Source: Candidatus Aceula meridiana (GTDB lineage: Bacteria > Omnitrophota > Gorgyraeia > Zapsychrales > Aceulaceae). Taken from it: a stretch of 48,032 bases of DNA. Positions 9,265-16,424 of the stretch are shown here, piece after piece. The number at the start of each line of letters is the position of its first letter. The first letter of the stretch is position 1. A program made the translations under genes and the position numbers. The notes below the pieces were generated by a model that worked only from the letters and a program-made list of their open reading frames with translations, had not been told where the DNA came from and made no database searches. Location of the stretch: positions 138,957 to 186,988 of the forward strand of contig JAVCDE010000033.1 of assembly GCA_030765185.1 (NCBI GenBank), read 5' to 3'.

Positions 9265-9952
9265 TGAATTTTAATTTTGGAAAAAGTGTATAGCGGATAA
9301 CGCCTCCTATGGCAAAAACAGCCATTGCAAAAACAAAGAGGGAGATAACTCTTTTGACGTCTGTACCACCGAAAATAATATTTTCCTGAAAAACCTCCAA
9401 TAAAACAGCTAAAACTGGCCACCAAAAAAGCCCACGCTTTTCTTTGGTATTCCAGCAAGCTTCAAGCGGCAACGCCTCGCGCACATCCACATTAATTAAT
9501 TTCTTTAATTTTGGAAACAAGCGCGGCACCTTACGACAATATTGTTTATATCTGTCTCCAAAAATTTCTGTAAGATACCCTTCTTCTTTAACAATCTCCT
9601 TGTTAAATCTTAAATAAAAAAGATAAGCAAAAACCGGTAAAAACCAAAAAGGCCAAACAATTAAAACAAATCCTGCACCCATTAAAAAACTCCCTAAATA
9701 CATAGGATTTCGAGTTAAGGTGTACGGTCCTTCAGTCACCAAATCCTTGCTCTTTTTTGAATGAATTTTCTTGAAACCGCGTGCGGCCATGCGCAAGAAT
9801 GTTCCCTTTAAAACCAGCATCAACCCGATAAAGTCACAAATATTATCCCAAAAAGGAGACCTTGGATAGAGGCTAGGAAACAAATATAGAATTCCTGTTA
9901 AAATAATGGCAAATGATAAAATAGAACTATCAATTTGAATACGTTTTTTCAT
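9239..9952 (-). CDS. Isoprenylcysteine carboxyl methyltransferase (ICMT)-like membrane protein
   Basis: This 237-residue membrane protein has about five or six hydrophobic segments. The sequence RNPMYLGSFLMGAG near residues 84-97, with a later EEGYLTEIFGDRYKQYCRKVPR, is the conserved C-terminal core of the ICMT/PEMT-like (isoprenylcysteine or phospholipid methyltransferase) superfamily, which uses S-adenosylmethionine. After the core it has an unusual extra C-terminal pair of hydrophobic segments (about residues 165-225). Bacterial members methylate lipids or small hydrophobic compounds; the substrate cannot be read from the sequence. It is 0-1 bases from the LOG-like gene and overlaps pyrK, so it is part of the pyrimidine transcript by position. 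Confidence 0.8.
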   Translation of the reverse strand: MKKRIQIDSSILSFAIILTGILYLFPSLYPRSPFWDNICDFIGLMLVLKGTFLRMAARGFKKIHSKKSKDLVTEGPYTLTRNPMYLGSFLMGAGFVLIVWPFWFLPVFAYLFYLRFNKEIVKEEGYLTEIFGDRYKQYCRKVPRLFPKLKKLINVDVREALPLEACWNTKEKRGLFWWPVLAVLLEVFQENIIFGGTDVKRVISLFVFAMAVFAIGGVIRYTLFPKLKFNVKKSKTL

Positions 9953-10438
9953 CTACTTTGATTCCCTTCCTGATTTAATCTGGCCGATAAGTTCTTTAAT
10001 TTTATTTTCCGCTTGTTCCAAATTCTCAACCTTTATCATTCCCTTAATATTCCAATTTCCTAAATCGATCACAGGTCTCTTATAAACAAGCCCATAGCAA
10101 ATCTCACTATTAGTTCCGTGGCTTCCTGGAAGCGCCACAATAATATCTACCGAACAAGCTACCATTGTATTTCGAGCAAAACCTAGTGAAGTCGGCAAAG
10201 CAATATCAATAAATGGATTGGCATCTTTTTTTTCCTTACCTGGCAAAAGGCCAATTGTGATTCCTCCGGCCATTTTTGCCCCTTTTGAAGCATGCTCCAT
10301 TACTCCAGAAAGGCCACCACAAACAAGTATAGCCTCCATATTAGCTATTATTTCGCCTATTTTATGGGCTAAATTCTCCACTTCTCTATTTACGTCGTGT
10401 CCACCTATGACAGATATGGTAATTTTCTGGTTTTTCAT
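9953..10438 (-). CDS. TIGR00725-type LOG-like (SLOG superfamily) nucleotide-binding protein
   Basis: This 161-residue Rossmann-like protein has the motifs ISVIGGHDV, LVCGGLSGVMEHASKGAK, GITIGLLPGK and ALPGSHGTNSEICYGL. These match TIGR00725 proteins, relatives of lysine decarboxylase-like (LOG) phosphoribohydrolases and molybdenum-cofactor carrier proteins. LOG enzymes cleave nucleoside 5'-monophosphates to a base plus ribose phosphate. The PGGxGTxxE catalytic motif is here PGSHGTNSE, so the second glycine is changed and activity cannot be assumed. A nucleotide-related job would fit its place between pyrC and pyrK, but this is inference. Confidence 0.8.
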   Translation of the reverse strand: MKNQKITISVIGGHDVNREVENLAHKIGEIIANMEAILVCGGLSGVMEHASKGAKMAGGITIGLLPGKEKKDANPFIDIALPTSLGFARNTMVACSVDIIVALPGSHGTNSEICYGLVYKRPVIDLGNWNIKGMIKVENLEQAENKIKELIGQIKSGRESK

Positions 10439-10444
10439 AAATGA

Positions 10445-10489
10445 GCGTATAATTTATGCGACTGTACAAGGAGCATAAATTATTTACGC
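10445..10489. repeat. Inverted repeat upstream of the LOG-like gene
   Basis: ATAATTTATGC (10449-10459) and GCATAAATTAT (10473-10483) are a perfect 11-bp inverted repeat around a 13-base loop. Flanking GCGT (10445-10448) and ACGC (10486-10489) extend it after a 2-base bulge. It lies just before the ATG of the LOG-like gene on the minus strand, where no clear ribosome-binding site is seen. It could be an operator, an mRNA processing stem or a translational control hairpin. Confidence 0.55.
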
Positions 10490-10493
10490 GAAT

Positions 10494-10523
10494 TTATCCT
10501 GCACTTGTAACGTGTCAGGATAA
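10494..10523. repeat. Hairpin directly after the pyrC stop
   Basis: TTATCCTG (10494-10501) pairs with CAGGATAA (10516-10523). An inner CAC/GTG pair extends the stem to 11 bp with one bulged base and a 7-base loop. It abuts the pyrC stop codon. The minus-strand sequence after it is not U-rich, so it does not look like a Rho-independent terminator. With the neighbouring inverted repeat it makes a double-stem intercistronic element. Confidence 0.55.
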
Positions 10524-11804
10524 TTATTGCTTAAACTGAAAAACAACTTTTCCTCCACAAATTGTGGTCTCAACAAACCCTTTTAGCTCTCGGCCAATAA
10601 ATGGCGAATTCTTAGATTTCGAAACAATATCTTTTTCTTCAAAGACCCATTCTTTTTCAGGATCTACAATAATTATATCAGCATCTTTGCCTTCTTCGAC
10701 AATGCCTTTATTTTTAAGTGCAATAATTTCCGCAGGTCTTGCAGACATTTTCTCAACAAGTTTTGGCCAAGTAAGTATTTTCCCATTCACAAGCTCAGTA
10801 ACAGCCAGACCAAAAGCCGTCTCAAATCCAATCATACCAACAGGCGCTTTATCAAACTCGAGCTCTTTTTCCTCTAAAGCATGTGGTGCATGATCGGTTG
10901 TAATACAATCTAAAGTCCCATCTTTTAAGCCTTCTTTAATCGCCTTAACGTCATCGACTGTCTTAAGAGGCGGATTCACTTTGGTGTTGGTGTTAAAGCT
11001 TTGTACAGCATCCTCGGTTAGCGCAAAATAATGAGGACATGCCTCAGCTGTTACAGCAATGCCTTGAGCTTTAGCTGTTCGAATTAATTCAACAGAGCGC
11101 CCCGAACTAATATGAGAAAGATGAATTCGTGTTTTTAGATATCTTGCTAATTCGATATCACGGGCAACAATAATTGTTTCAGAAATCTCAGGTAACCCTT
11201 TTAACCCCAGTATAGTTGAATTTTTTCCCTCATTCATATATCCAGGGCTTAAAGTTGGGTCTTCGCAATGTTCCATCAAAAGCATATTGGCCATCTTGGA
11301 ATATTCTAAAGCATTGCGTGTCAGTTGGGTATTTGCGACAGATCTCCCATCATCCGATAAGGCAACGCAACCGCTTTCTTTAAGCTCAAAAATATCAGTT
11401 AACTCTTCGCCCTTTTGATCTTTAGTGACAGCGCCCACAGGCAAAACATTGACAATCCCAACCCGTTTGGCTTCCTTTAGTATGCCAACAACGACCTTCT
11501 CGTTATCAATAACTGGTTTTGTATTCGGCATACAGCAGATTGTTGTAAACCCGCCTTTGGCAGCAGCGCTTGATCCTGTCTCAATAGTCTCTTTATGTTC
11601 ATGGCCCGGCTCACGTAAATGGCAATGTAAATCAATAAGACCCGGCAAAACATATTTATTTTTCGCATCGATGACTTTGTGGCTACCTTCTGGAATCTTT
11701 GAAGAAATTTCTTCTATAATGCCTTTTTCAATAAGAATATCTTGAGAATCTCGAGAGATACCCCTTGCGTTAACAATCACTGCATTCTTTATAAGCAAAC
11801 CCAT
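10524..11804 (-). CDS. pyrC: Dihydroorotase
   Basis: This enzyme cyclises carbamoyl-aspartate to dihydroorotate, the third step of pyrimidine synthesis. It has 426 residues, the class-I (PyrC/AllB-type amidohydrolase) length. The metal site is visible in order: GLIDLHCHLREPG (HxHxR), a central GGFTTICCMPNTKPV, later metal histidines in ALTAEACPHY-like VTAEACPHYFAL and HLSHISSGRS, and the catalytic Asp in CITTDHAPHALEEKE. The carboxylated-lysine position of other amidohydrolases is not obvious to me. The gene lies one base from pyrB. Confidence 0.97.
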   Translation of the reverse strand: MGLLIKNAVIVNARGISRDSQDILIEKGIIEEISSKIPEGSHKVIDAKNKYVLPGLIDLHCHLREPGHEHKETIETGSSAAAKGGFTTICCMPNTKPVIDNEKVVVGILKEAKRVGIVNVLPVGAVTKDQKGEELTDIFELKESGCVALSDDGRSVANTQLTRNALEYSKMANMLLMEHCEDPTLSPGYMNEGKNSTILGLKGLPEISETIIVARDIELARYLKTRIHLSHISSGRSVELIRTAKAQGIAVTAEACPHYFALTEDAVQSFNTNTKVNPPLKTVDDVKAIKEGLKDGTLDCITTDHAPHALEEKELEFDKAPVGMIGFETAFGLAVTELVNGKILTWPKLVEKMSARPAEIIALKNKGIVEEGKDADIIIVDPEKEWVFEEKDIVSKSKNSPFIGRELKGFVETTICGGKVVFQFKQ

Positions 11805-11805
11805 T

Positions 11806-12768
11806 TTAACTGTCTCCTTGCCCTTTTAGATCGTCAGATACGAGCTCTTTTTTTCCTAAAAGTAAATATAAGATTGCCATGCGGACAGCAACGCCGTTGG
11901 TTACCTGGTCTAAAATAACCGACTGTGGCCCATCGGCAACATCAGCGGAAAGCTCAATCCCTCGGTTAACCGGCCCAGGATGCATAATAATAACATTTTT
12001 TTTAGCCATTTTTAATTTTTCTTTATTTAATCCAAAAAGTTTTGTGTATTCACGGATCGATGATAAATATTTTTCCTCCTGGCGCTCTTTCTGAAGACGT
12101 AGGAACATCAGAACATCAGATATTTTTAAAACATCCTCTAGCTTGTAAGTTACCTTAACGCCTTCTTGCTCAATATCCGGTGGAATCAATGTTGTCGGAC
12201 CACAAAGCGTAACATTCGCGCCCATTTTTATTAATCCGTGGATATTAGAACGTGCAACACGTGAATGTAAAATGTCACCGACAATCGCAATATTTAATCC
12301 CTCAATTTTTCCGAGCTTTTCTTTAATCGTAAACATATCCAAAAGTGCCTGAGTCGGGTGCGCGCGGCAACCATCACCAGCATTTATGATTCCAGGGCCT
12401 AAAGCTTCGGCTAAAATCTGAGGAACGCCCGCGCTTTTATGACGCACAACAATCATATCGACGTTCATAGCTTCAATGTTCTTCGCCATATCCAGCATGG
12501 ACTCACCTTTTAGAAGTGAAGAAGCACTAACAGTCACATTAAGGGTATCCGCTGAAAGGCGTTTAGCAGCCAGCTCAAAAGAAATGCGCGTGCGCGTTGA
12601 AGGCTCGGAAAATAGCATGACAACAGTTTTTCCGCGCAAGGCCGGAACCTTTTTGATATCGCGCGTCGAAACTTCTTTAAAAGATTTTGCTGTCTCAAGG
12701 ATAAGTTCAATGTCCTCTTTGGTCAAATCTCTTAAATCTAATAAGTCGCCTGCTTTCCACCCAATCAT
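11806..12768 (-). CDS. pyrB: Aspartate carbamoyltransferase catalytic subunit
   Basis: This enzyme joins carbamoyl phosphate and aspartate, the committed pyrimidine step. It has 320 residues. The carbamoyl-phosphate loop [18 protein letters not shown] is near residues 54-71. The second-domain markers are [15 protein letters not shown] and [13 protein letters not shown], and the aspartate-binding end is [13 protein letters not shown]. No pyrI regulatory gene is adjacent, as in Gram-positive and other organisms where PyrR does the regulation. Its start overlaps the pyrR stop by ATGA. Confidence 0.98.
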   Translation of the reverse strand: MIGWKAGDLLDLRDLTKEDIELILETAKSFKEVSTRDIKKVPALRGKTVVMLFSEPSTRTRISFELAAKRLSADTLNVTVSASSLLKGESMLDMAKNIEAMNVDMIVVRHKSAGVPQILAEALGPGIINAGDGCRAHPTQALLDMFTIKEKLGKIEGLNIAIVGDILHSRVARSNIHGLIKMGANVTLCGPTTLIPPDIEQEGVKVTYKLEDVLKISDVLMFLRLQKERQEEKYLSSIREYTKLFGLNKEKLKMAKKNVIIMHPGPVNRGIELSADVADGPQSVILDQVTNGVAVRMAILYLLLGKKELVSDDLKGQGDS

Positions 12769-13316
12769 TGTTTTCCCCTTTTGACAATAACGACCTCATC
12801 GTCTTTTTCGTCTATCTCTTTCAAAACAACCTGGACATCCTGGTCTAAAGATGTCGGAATATTTTTTCCGGCGTAGTCGGCGCGAATCGGAAGTTCCCGG
12901 TGTCCCCGGTCAATTAAAACAGCTAACTGAATACTTGCCGGTCGGCCAAAGTCTGTAAGAGCATCTAAAGCAGCGCGAATAGTGCGTCCTGTATAGAGAA
13001 CATCATCAACTAAAACCAAATTCTTTCCGGTAATGTCAAAATCAATAAGAGTTGCTCTTAATATAGGCTGTGTATCAACAAGGGTTAGGTCATCACGGTA
13101 AAGCGTAATGTCGAGAATTCCCAAAGGCACCTGAACATTTTCAATTTTCTTAATACAAGCTTGAATGCGCTCGGCCAAAATAGCTCCGCGCGTGCGGATG
13201 CCTACTAAGCAGAGATTTTCTGTTCCCTTGTTTTTCTCAAGAATTTCATGAGCTAACCGAGAAATGATCCGCCTTAGGGTTTCTTTATCCATAACTTTTG
13301 TGTTAAATGGCGTCAT
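12765..13316 (-). CDS. pyrR: Bifunctional pyr operon RNA-binding regulator / uracil phosphoribosyltransferase
   Basis: PyrR senses UMP/UTP (and PRPP), binds the leader RNA of pyr operons and lowers their expression; many members also make UMP from uracil. It has 183 residues. The PRPP loop is [21 protein letters not shown], and the N-terminal half contains [14 protein letters not shown] and [13 protein letters not shown], which are typical of PyrR. The chosen ATG (MTPFNTKV) has AGGAG eight bases upstream and overlaps the leader-ORF stop by ATGA. An internal ATG nine codons later would give a canonical-looking N-terminus (MDKETLRRI) but has a poorer site. A PyrR box lies 190 bases upstream, so autoregulation is expected. 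Confidence 0.97.
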   Translation of the reverse strand: MTPFNTKVMDKETLRRIISRLAHEILEKNKGTENLCLVGIRTRGAILAERIQACIKKIENVQVPLGILDITLYRDDLTLVDTQPILRATLIDFDITGKNLVLVDDVLYTGRTIRAALDALTDFGRPASIQLAVLIDRGHRELPIRADYAGKNIPTSLDQDVQVVLKEIDEKDDEVVIVKRGKQ

Positions 13317-13501
13317 AAATGAGCTCCTCTCTTAAAGAAGCAAAAAGAAACCCCGATACCCTTCGGGTACGGGGTCAACATAGATTTACCCAGCGCTTTT
13401 TGCAGGGTTAATTCGCCCGCTGTTAATTTCGTAGCGGGCTCATCTAAAAAAAAGGCCCACCCCGCGCTTGAGGTGAGTTTATATATATCTATGTGTTTCA
13501 T
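13313..13501 (-). CDS. pyr operon leader ORF, 62 codons
   Basis: This short ORF begins [20 protein letters not shown] and ends FFKRGAHL. It has an excellent Shine-Dalgarno (AAGGAG, five bases before the ATG) and ends exactly on the pyrR start codon (ATGA). I recognise no protein family. Its body encodes three RNA hairpins, and it stays open through all of them. Ribosome movement, rather than the peptide, may therefore be what matters. The Shine-Dalgarno overlaps the last bases of the PyrR box, so PyrR binding should block its translation. This reading is inference from position. A plain non-coding leader that is open by chance is the alternative. Confidence 0.6.
   Translation of the reverse strand: MKHIDIYKLTSSAGWAFFLDEPATKLTAGELTLQKALGKSMLTPYPKGIGVSFCFFKRGAHL
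13350..13375 (-). terminator. Attenuator hairpin just before pyrR
   Basis: On the minus strand ACCCCGTACCC pairs with GGGTATCGGGGT through a GAA loop (11 bp with one bulged U). It is followed by UUCUUUUUGCUUC, an imperfect U-tract. It sits 30 bases before the pyrR start and inside the leader ORF, so it can stop transcription before the structural genes. It is stable by inspection; the folding energy was not computed. Confidence 0.75.
13415..13439 (-). other. Leader hairpin between the two attenuator terminators
   Basis: GCCCGCT (minus-strand 5' arm, 13439-13433) pairs with AGCGGGC (13421-13415) through an 11-base loop. No U-run follows. Its 5' arm CCCGC could also pair with GCGGG from the 3' arm of the upstream terminator, so it is a candidate alternative (antiterminator) partner. 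Confidence 0.55.
13446..13477 (-). terminator. First attenuator terminator in the pyr leader
   Basis: On the minus strand CTCACCTC pairs with GGGGTGGG (8 bp, three G-U pairs) through an AAGCGC loop and is followed by CC and eight T. This is a textbook intrinsic terminator about 75 bases after the predicted transcription start. It overlaps codons 9-19 of the leader ORF, so a translating ribosome would prevent it from folding. Confidence 0.75.
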
Positions 13502-13508
13502 TTTTTCT

Positions 13509-13538
13509 CCTTGCCGAACTCTCAGGTTCAGCTTAAAG
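13509..13538 (-). promoter_or_regulatory. PyrR-binding RNA element
   Basis: On the minus strand the element runs from CUUUAA through GCUGAACCUGAGAGUUCGGC to CAAGG. It matches what I recall of the PyrR box: CUUUAA, a stem, a CNGNGAG hexaloop region and GCAAGG at the 3' end. The arms GCUGAAC and GUUCGGC pair (with one G-U) around CUGAGA. It begins about 11 bases after the predicted transcription start and its 3' end contains the leader-ORF Shine-Dalgarno. Confidence 0.82.
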
Positions 13539-13555
13539 GGTTATCTTTAAAGCCA

Positions 13556-13584
13556 AATATAGCATCGAAGCATACCCTTGTCAA
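13556..13584 (-). promoter_or_regulatory. sigma70-type promoter of the pyrimidine operon
   Basis: The -35 is TTGACA (13584-13579) and the -10 is TATATT (13561-13556), separated by exactly 17 bases. This is close to consensus. Transcription should start near 13549, giving a leader of about 230 bases before pyrR. It lies 15 bases after the stop of the neighbouring exported-protein gene. Confidence 0.85.
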
Positions 13585-13599
13585 GTGTGGAAAAACAGA

Positions 13600-14028
13600 T
13601 TACTGTACTTTTAAAATACGGATAAATTCGTCTATCGCATGCTTAAAATTTTCTTGCTTGCTAGAATTATTCGCCTTAATCAACGCTAGCATATTTAAAA
13701 GATTCGCCTCAGGCTCACTATTGTGTGAAAGCTTACCTGCTCCAGGCTTATCAGGGTAATCTGCACCAACAAAGATGCTCCCTTTATCCTTGCTCATCAC
13801 CCTTTGATCCAAACAAAAACTAAATTCTTGATTCTCGGCATCTTTGACAGTTATCCCAATGGTTCCACCATCTTCATAAAGCTCAGCCTGTACGACCTCA
13901 ATCGGCAAGGCCAAAACAATGCTCCTGTCATCGCATGAGATAATAACTTCACTTTGCGCTAAGACTGAAGAAAAAGAAATCAGCATTGCAAATACAGCTA
14001 AAATAAGAATTTTGCTTTTTTTGTTCAT
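13600..14028 (-). CDS. Small exported protein of unknown function
   Basis: This 142-residue protein has a clear signal peptide: MNKKSK, then a hydrophobic run ILILAVFAMLISFSSVLAQS with likely cleavage after VLA. The mature part has two cysteines (ISCDD and FCLDQ), which could form a disulphide, and a helical C-terminus. I recognise no family. It sits 31 bases after the YfhO-like gene on the same strand and just upstream of the pyr promoter, so it probably ends that transcript. AAGGGTG before the ATG is a modest ribosome-binding site. Confidence 0.8.
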   Translation of the reverse strand: MNKKSKILILAVFAMLISFSSVLAQSEVIISCDDRSIVLALPIEVVQAELYEDGGTIGITVKDAENQEFSFCLDQRVMSKDKGSIFVGADYPDKPGAGKLSHNSEPEANLLNMLALIKANNSSKQENFKHAIDEFIRILKVQ

Positions 14029-14058
14029 GACACCCTTAGAAATATTTTTATAAAATGT

Positions 14059-16380
14059 CTATAAATTATTCTTTTTTGAAGAAACTATACACAAAAAAAG
14101 GCAGAGACCAAAACTGAAAACACTTACACCTAAACCAAAATAAAACCAGAAAGGAACAAACCGAAACTCAACAATATGTTTTCCTGGCTCTAAAAAAACA
14201 GCTCTAAATAAATAATTTGCTGGATAAATCTTGGAAGGCTTTCCGTCTACCCAAACTTTCCAGTTAGGATGATAAGCATCTAACAATACCAAGAAACAAT
14301 TCTTCCCTGCGTTAGCTTTTAATACAACACCGTTAGCCCAAGCTTTCTCAATTTTTATCGGAACAATGATCTCCTGTCCCGGATCATTTGAACCTGCAAG
14401 AGTTTCTTGCGGATCTTTTTCAATAATAACGCGAGGAACGATTTTTGCTCCATTCTTTTTTATAAAATTTAAAACTTTTCCGTCTCCTTTTTCTATTATA
14501 TTCCAATCATAGGCCAAGTAGGCTCGAGGGGCGGTCACCTGCAAAGGCATAATTTGAACCTCGTTATCATAAACATACGCTCCAGGACGAGCTCTTTTAC
14601 CAAAAACAATATATTTTACATTAGAAATGCTTAAAAAGTCTCCGACATCAAGATCCTTCTTGCTAGATTCAGGGTCCTGAATTTCTCCCATTTTTCCATA
14701 AAACCCAGGATTAATTAATTTTTCTACAAACTGAACATAGCGATAAGGATAAAGCGATTGATGGCCTCCAAAACTATCCAACCCATAAGCCATGGCTGTA
14801 TTCTTGTAAAAAGCTAAAAGTCTTCCGTCCGCCCTAAAATAAAATTCTTTTTGTTTATTTCTTAAAAATTCAATATACGGGACAGTAGGAAAGGAGTCAA
14901 ATCTTCTAACACGATATCTTGGATTCAGAATAAAAAGCTCAAAAAACATTAAAACAATTAAGCCGCTGATCGCTATCAATCTTGCTTGTTTTTTTCTTGT
15001 AATGCTTAAAAAGGTTGATCCAAGACATACCACAGTCAAAATGAGCAAAGAAAATTTTGAAGCAGTTAACGCTTGGCTTAAAAAAGGCTCCTGCCGATAG
15101 ACCCAAAGGCCTCCCAAAATAAAAATGATTAAAATAACTGCTATAACAACAAGCCTTTTAAATGATTTAACCGGATTGTTAAGAAGCTCTTGGCAGCCGG
15201 ACCCAACTAAGAAAGCAACTAAGAAAACAAAAATATGGGACAAATGCCACGTTAACAACATAAAATTAAAAATTGGCAGATGCCCTATCCACTGAGCGTA
15301 AACAAAGCCAAACATCTTGCCGAAAAGCAATACAACAATTCCTCCCAGAAACCAAACAAGCTTTTTCTTTTCTTTTAGCCAGAAACCTAAAGAAGCAAGC
15401 AAAACAACAATAACCCCTAAATAGCCTCCTGACCACGTATAGCGGACATCGTCAAGCGAAACAAGCCCTTTTGAAAAAAATCCAGGAACAAGCATAGTGA
15501 GAATATTCCGCCTTGACTCCAAATTTATTAATCCAGTTAGATTTGTATGTGGCGTCCAAGCTTTAAAAAAGTCAGCAATAAACGGAAAAAGAACAGCCGC
15601 AGAAATCCCTATCCCTAAAATATAAAAACCTAAGAAAGTTGCTAGCTTCTTTACCTTGTCAAGATTCCTTCTCTCTATATCTTGCCAAAACAAAAATATA
15701 ACATATAAAGCTGTCAAAAAATGTGTTAAAAAAATATGCTCCACGTGTCCCGAAAGCACACTTAAGCCAATTGTGAGACTAAAAAAGGAATAATGCCTAA
15801 TAGAAGGTTTTCTGAAGGCTTTGTAAGAAACAAGAAACAACAAAGGAAGAAGCATGTCTGCGTTTACAGTCCAGAGCTGGCTCACAACCATAGGGCCAGT
15901 AAACATAAATGTTAGTGCAGCCATGATTCTTGAAAAGAAAGAAAAACCCCAAACACTCATAAGCCAATACATCAGCAGTCCGGCTATTAATACCCGCAAA
16001 AAAATCACGGCATCAAAGCTAATTTCATTGGGAAGAATATAAAAAAGCATGTTTAATGGAAAAAAAATCCCTCCTTCCATCATCAAGCTCATAGGCGTCC
16101 CACAAAGCTGATGTGGGTTCCATAAAGGGAAAATACCTTTTTGAAAATTTATTTTCAGAAATTGAAAAAACGGCTCTTCGAGCGGAGCAGAATCACGAAA
16201 AACCATAGGACAAAAAAATGAAAAGTTACTCCCTTGTCCATATGGCCCCGACGGTAACGCCTGCGCGTACATCGTTGAAACCTTAAAAGTTTTTCCAAGA
16301 AATACAACGTCATAAAAAAATCCTAACGTAATGACCAAAAAAAGAATTATAATTAAAAAAACTTGAAGCTGCTTTTTCAT
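14059..16380 (-). CDS. YfhO-like large membrane protein (probable GT-C glycosyltransferase relative)
   Basis: This 773-residue protein has about 12 predicted membrane helices over the first ~480 residues and a soluble C-terminal domain of ~260 residues ending in one more helix (FWFYFGLGVSVFSFGLCLFL). The first loop contains FPLWNPHQLCGTPM and GGIFFPLNMLFYILP, and the C-terminal domain contains LLDAYHPNWKVWVDGKPSKI. Both are typical of YfhO (PF09586) proteins. In Gram-positives YfhO supports glycosylation of lipoteichoic acid. In Gram-negative-type envelopes members are linked to polysaccharide modification by inference only. It is followed by a second large membrane protein gene, which may act in the same process. 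Confidence 0.88.
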   Translation of the reverse strand: MKKQLQVFLIIILFLVITLGFFYDVVFLGKTFKVSTMYAQALPSGPYGQGSNFSFFCPMVFRDSAPLEEPFFQFLKINFQKGIFPLWNPHQLCGTPMSLMMEGGIFFPLNMLFYILPNEISFDAVIFLRVLIAGLLMYWLMSVWGFSFFSRIMAALTFMFTGPMVVSQLWTVNADMLLPLLFLVSYKAFRKPSIRHYSFFSLTIGLSVLSGHVEHIFLTHFLTALYVIFLFWQDIERRNLDKVKKLATFLGFYILGIGISAAVLFPFIADFFKAWTPHTNLTGLINLESRRNILTMLVPGFFSKGLVSLDDVRYTWSGGYLGVIVVLLASLGFWLKEKKKLVWFLGGIVVLLFGKMFGFVYAQWIGHLPIFNFMLLTWHLSHIFVFLVAFLVGSGCQELLNNPVKSFKRLVVIAVILIIFILGGLWVYRQEPFLSQALTASKFSLLILTVVCLGSTFLSITRKKQARLIAISGLIVLMFFELFILNPRYRVRRFDSFPTVPYIEFLRNKQKEFYFRADGRLLAFYKNTAMAYGLDSFGGHQSLYPYRYVQFVEKLINPGFYGKMGEIQDPESSKKDLDVGDFLSISNVKYIVFGKRARPGAYVYDNEVQIMPLQVTAPRAYLAYDWNIIEKGDGKVLNFIKKNGAKIVPRVIIEKDPQETLAGSNDPGQEIIVPIKIEKAWANGVVLKANAGKNCFLVLLDAYHPNWKVWVDGKPSKIYPANYLFRAVFLEPGKHIVEFRFVPFWFYFGLGVSVFSFGLCLFLCIVSSKKNNL

Positions 16381-16424
16381 GATGCCCTTATACGTTAAAA
16401 AGTCAAAATTCTATTAAAATGTTT

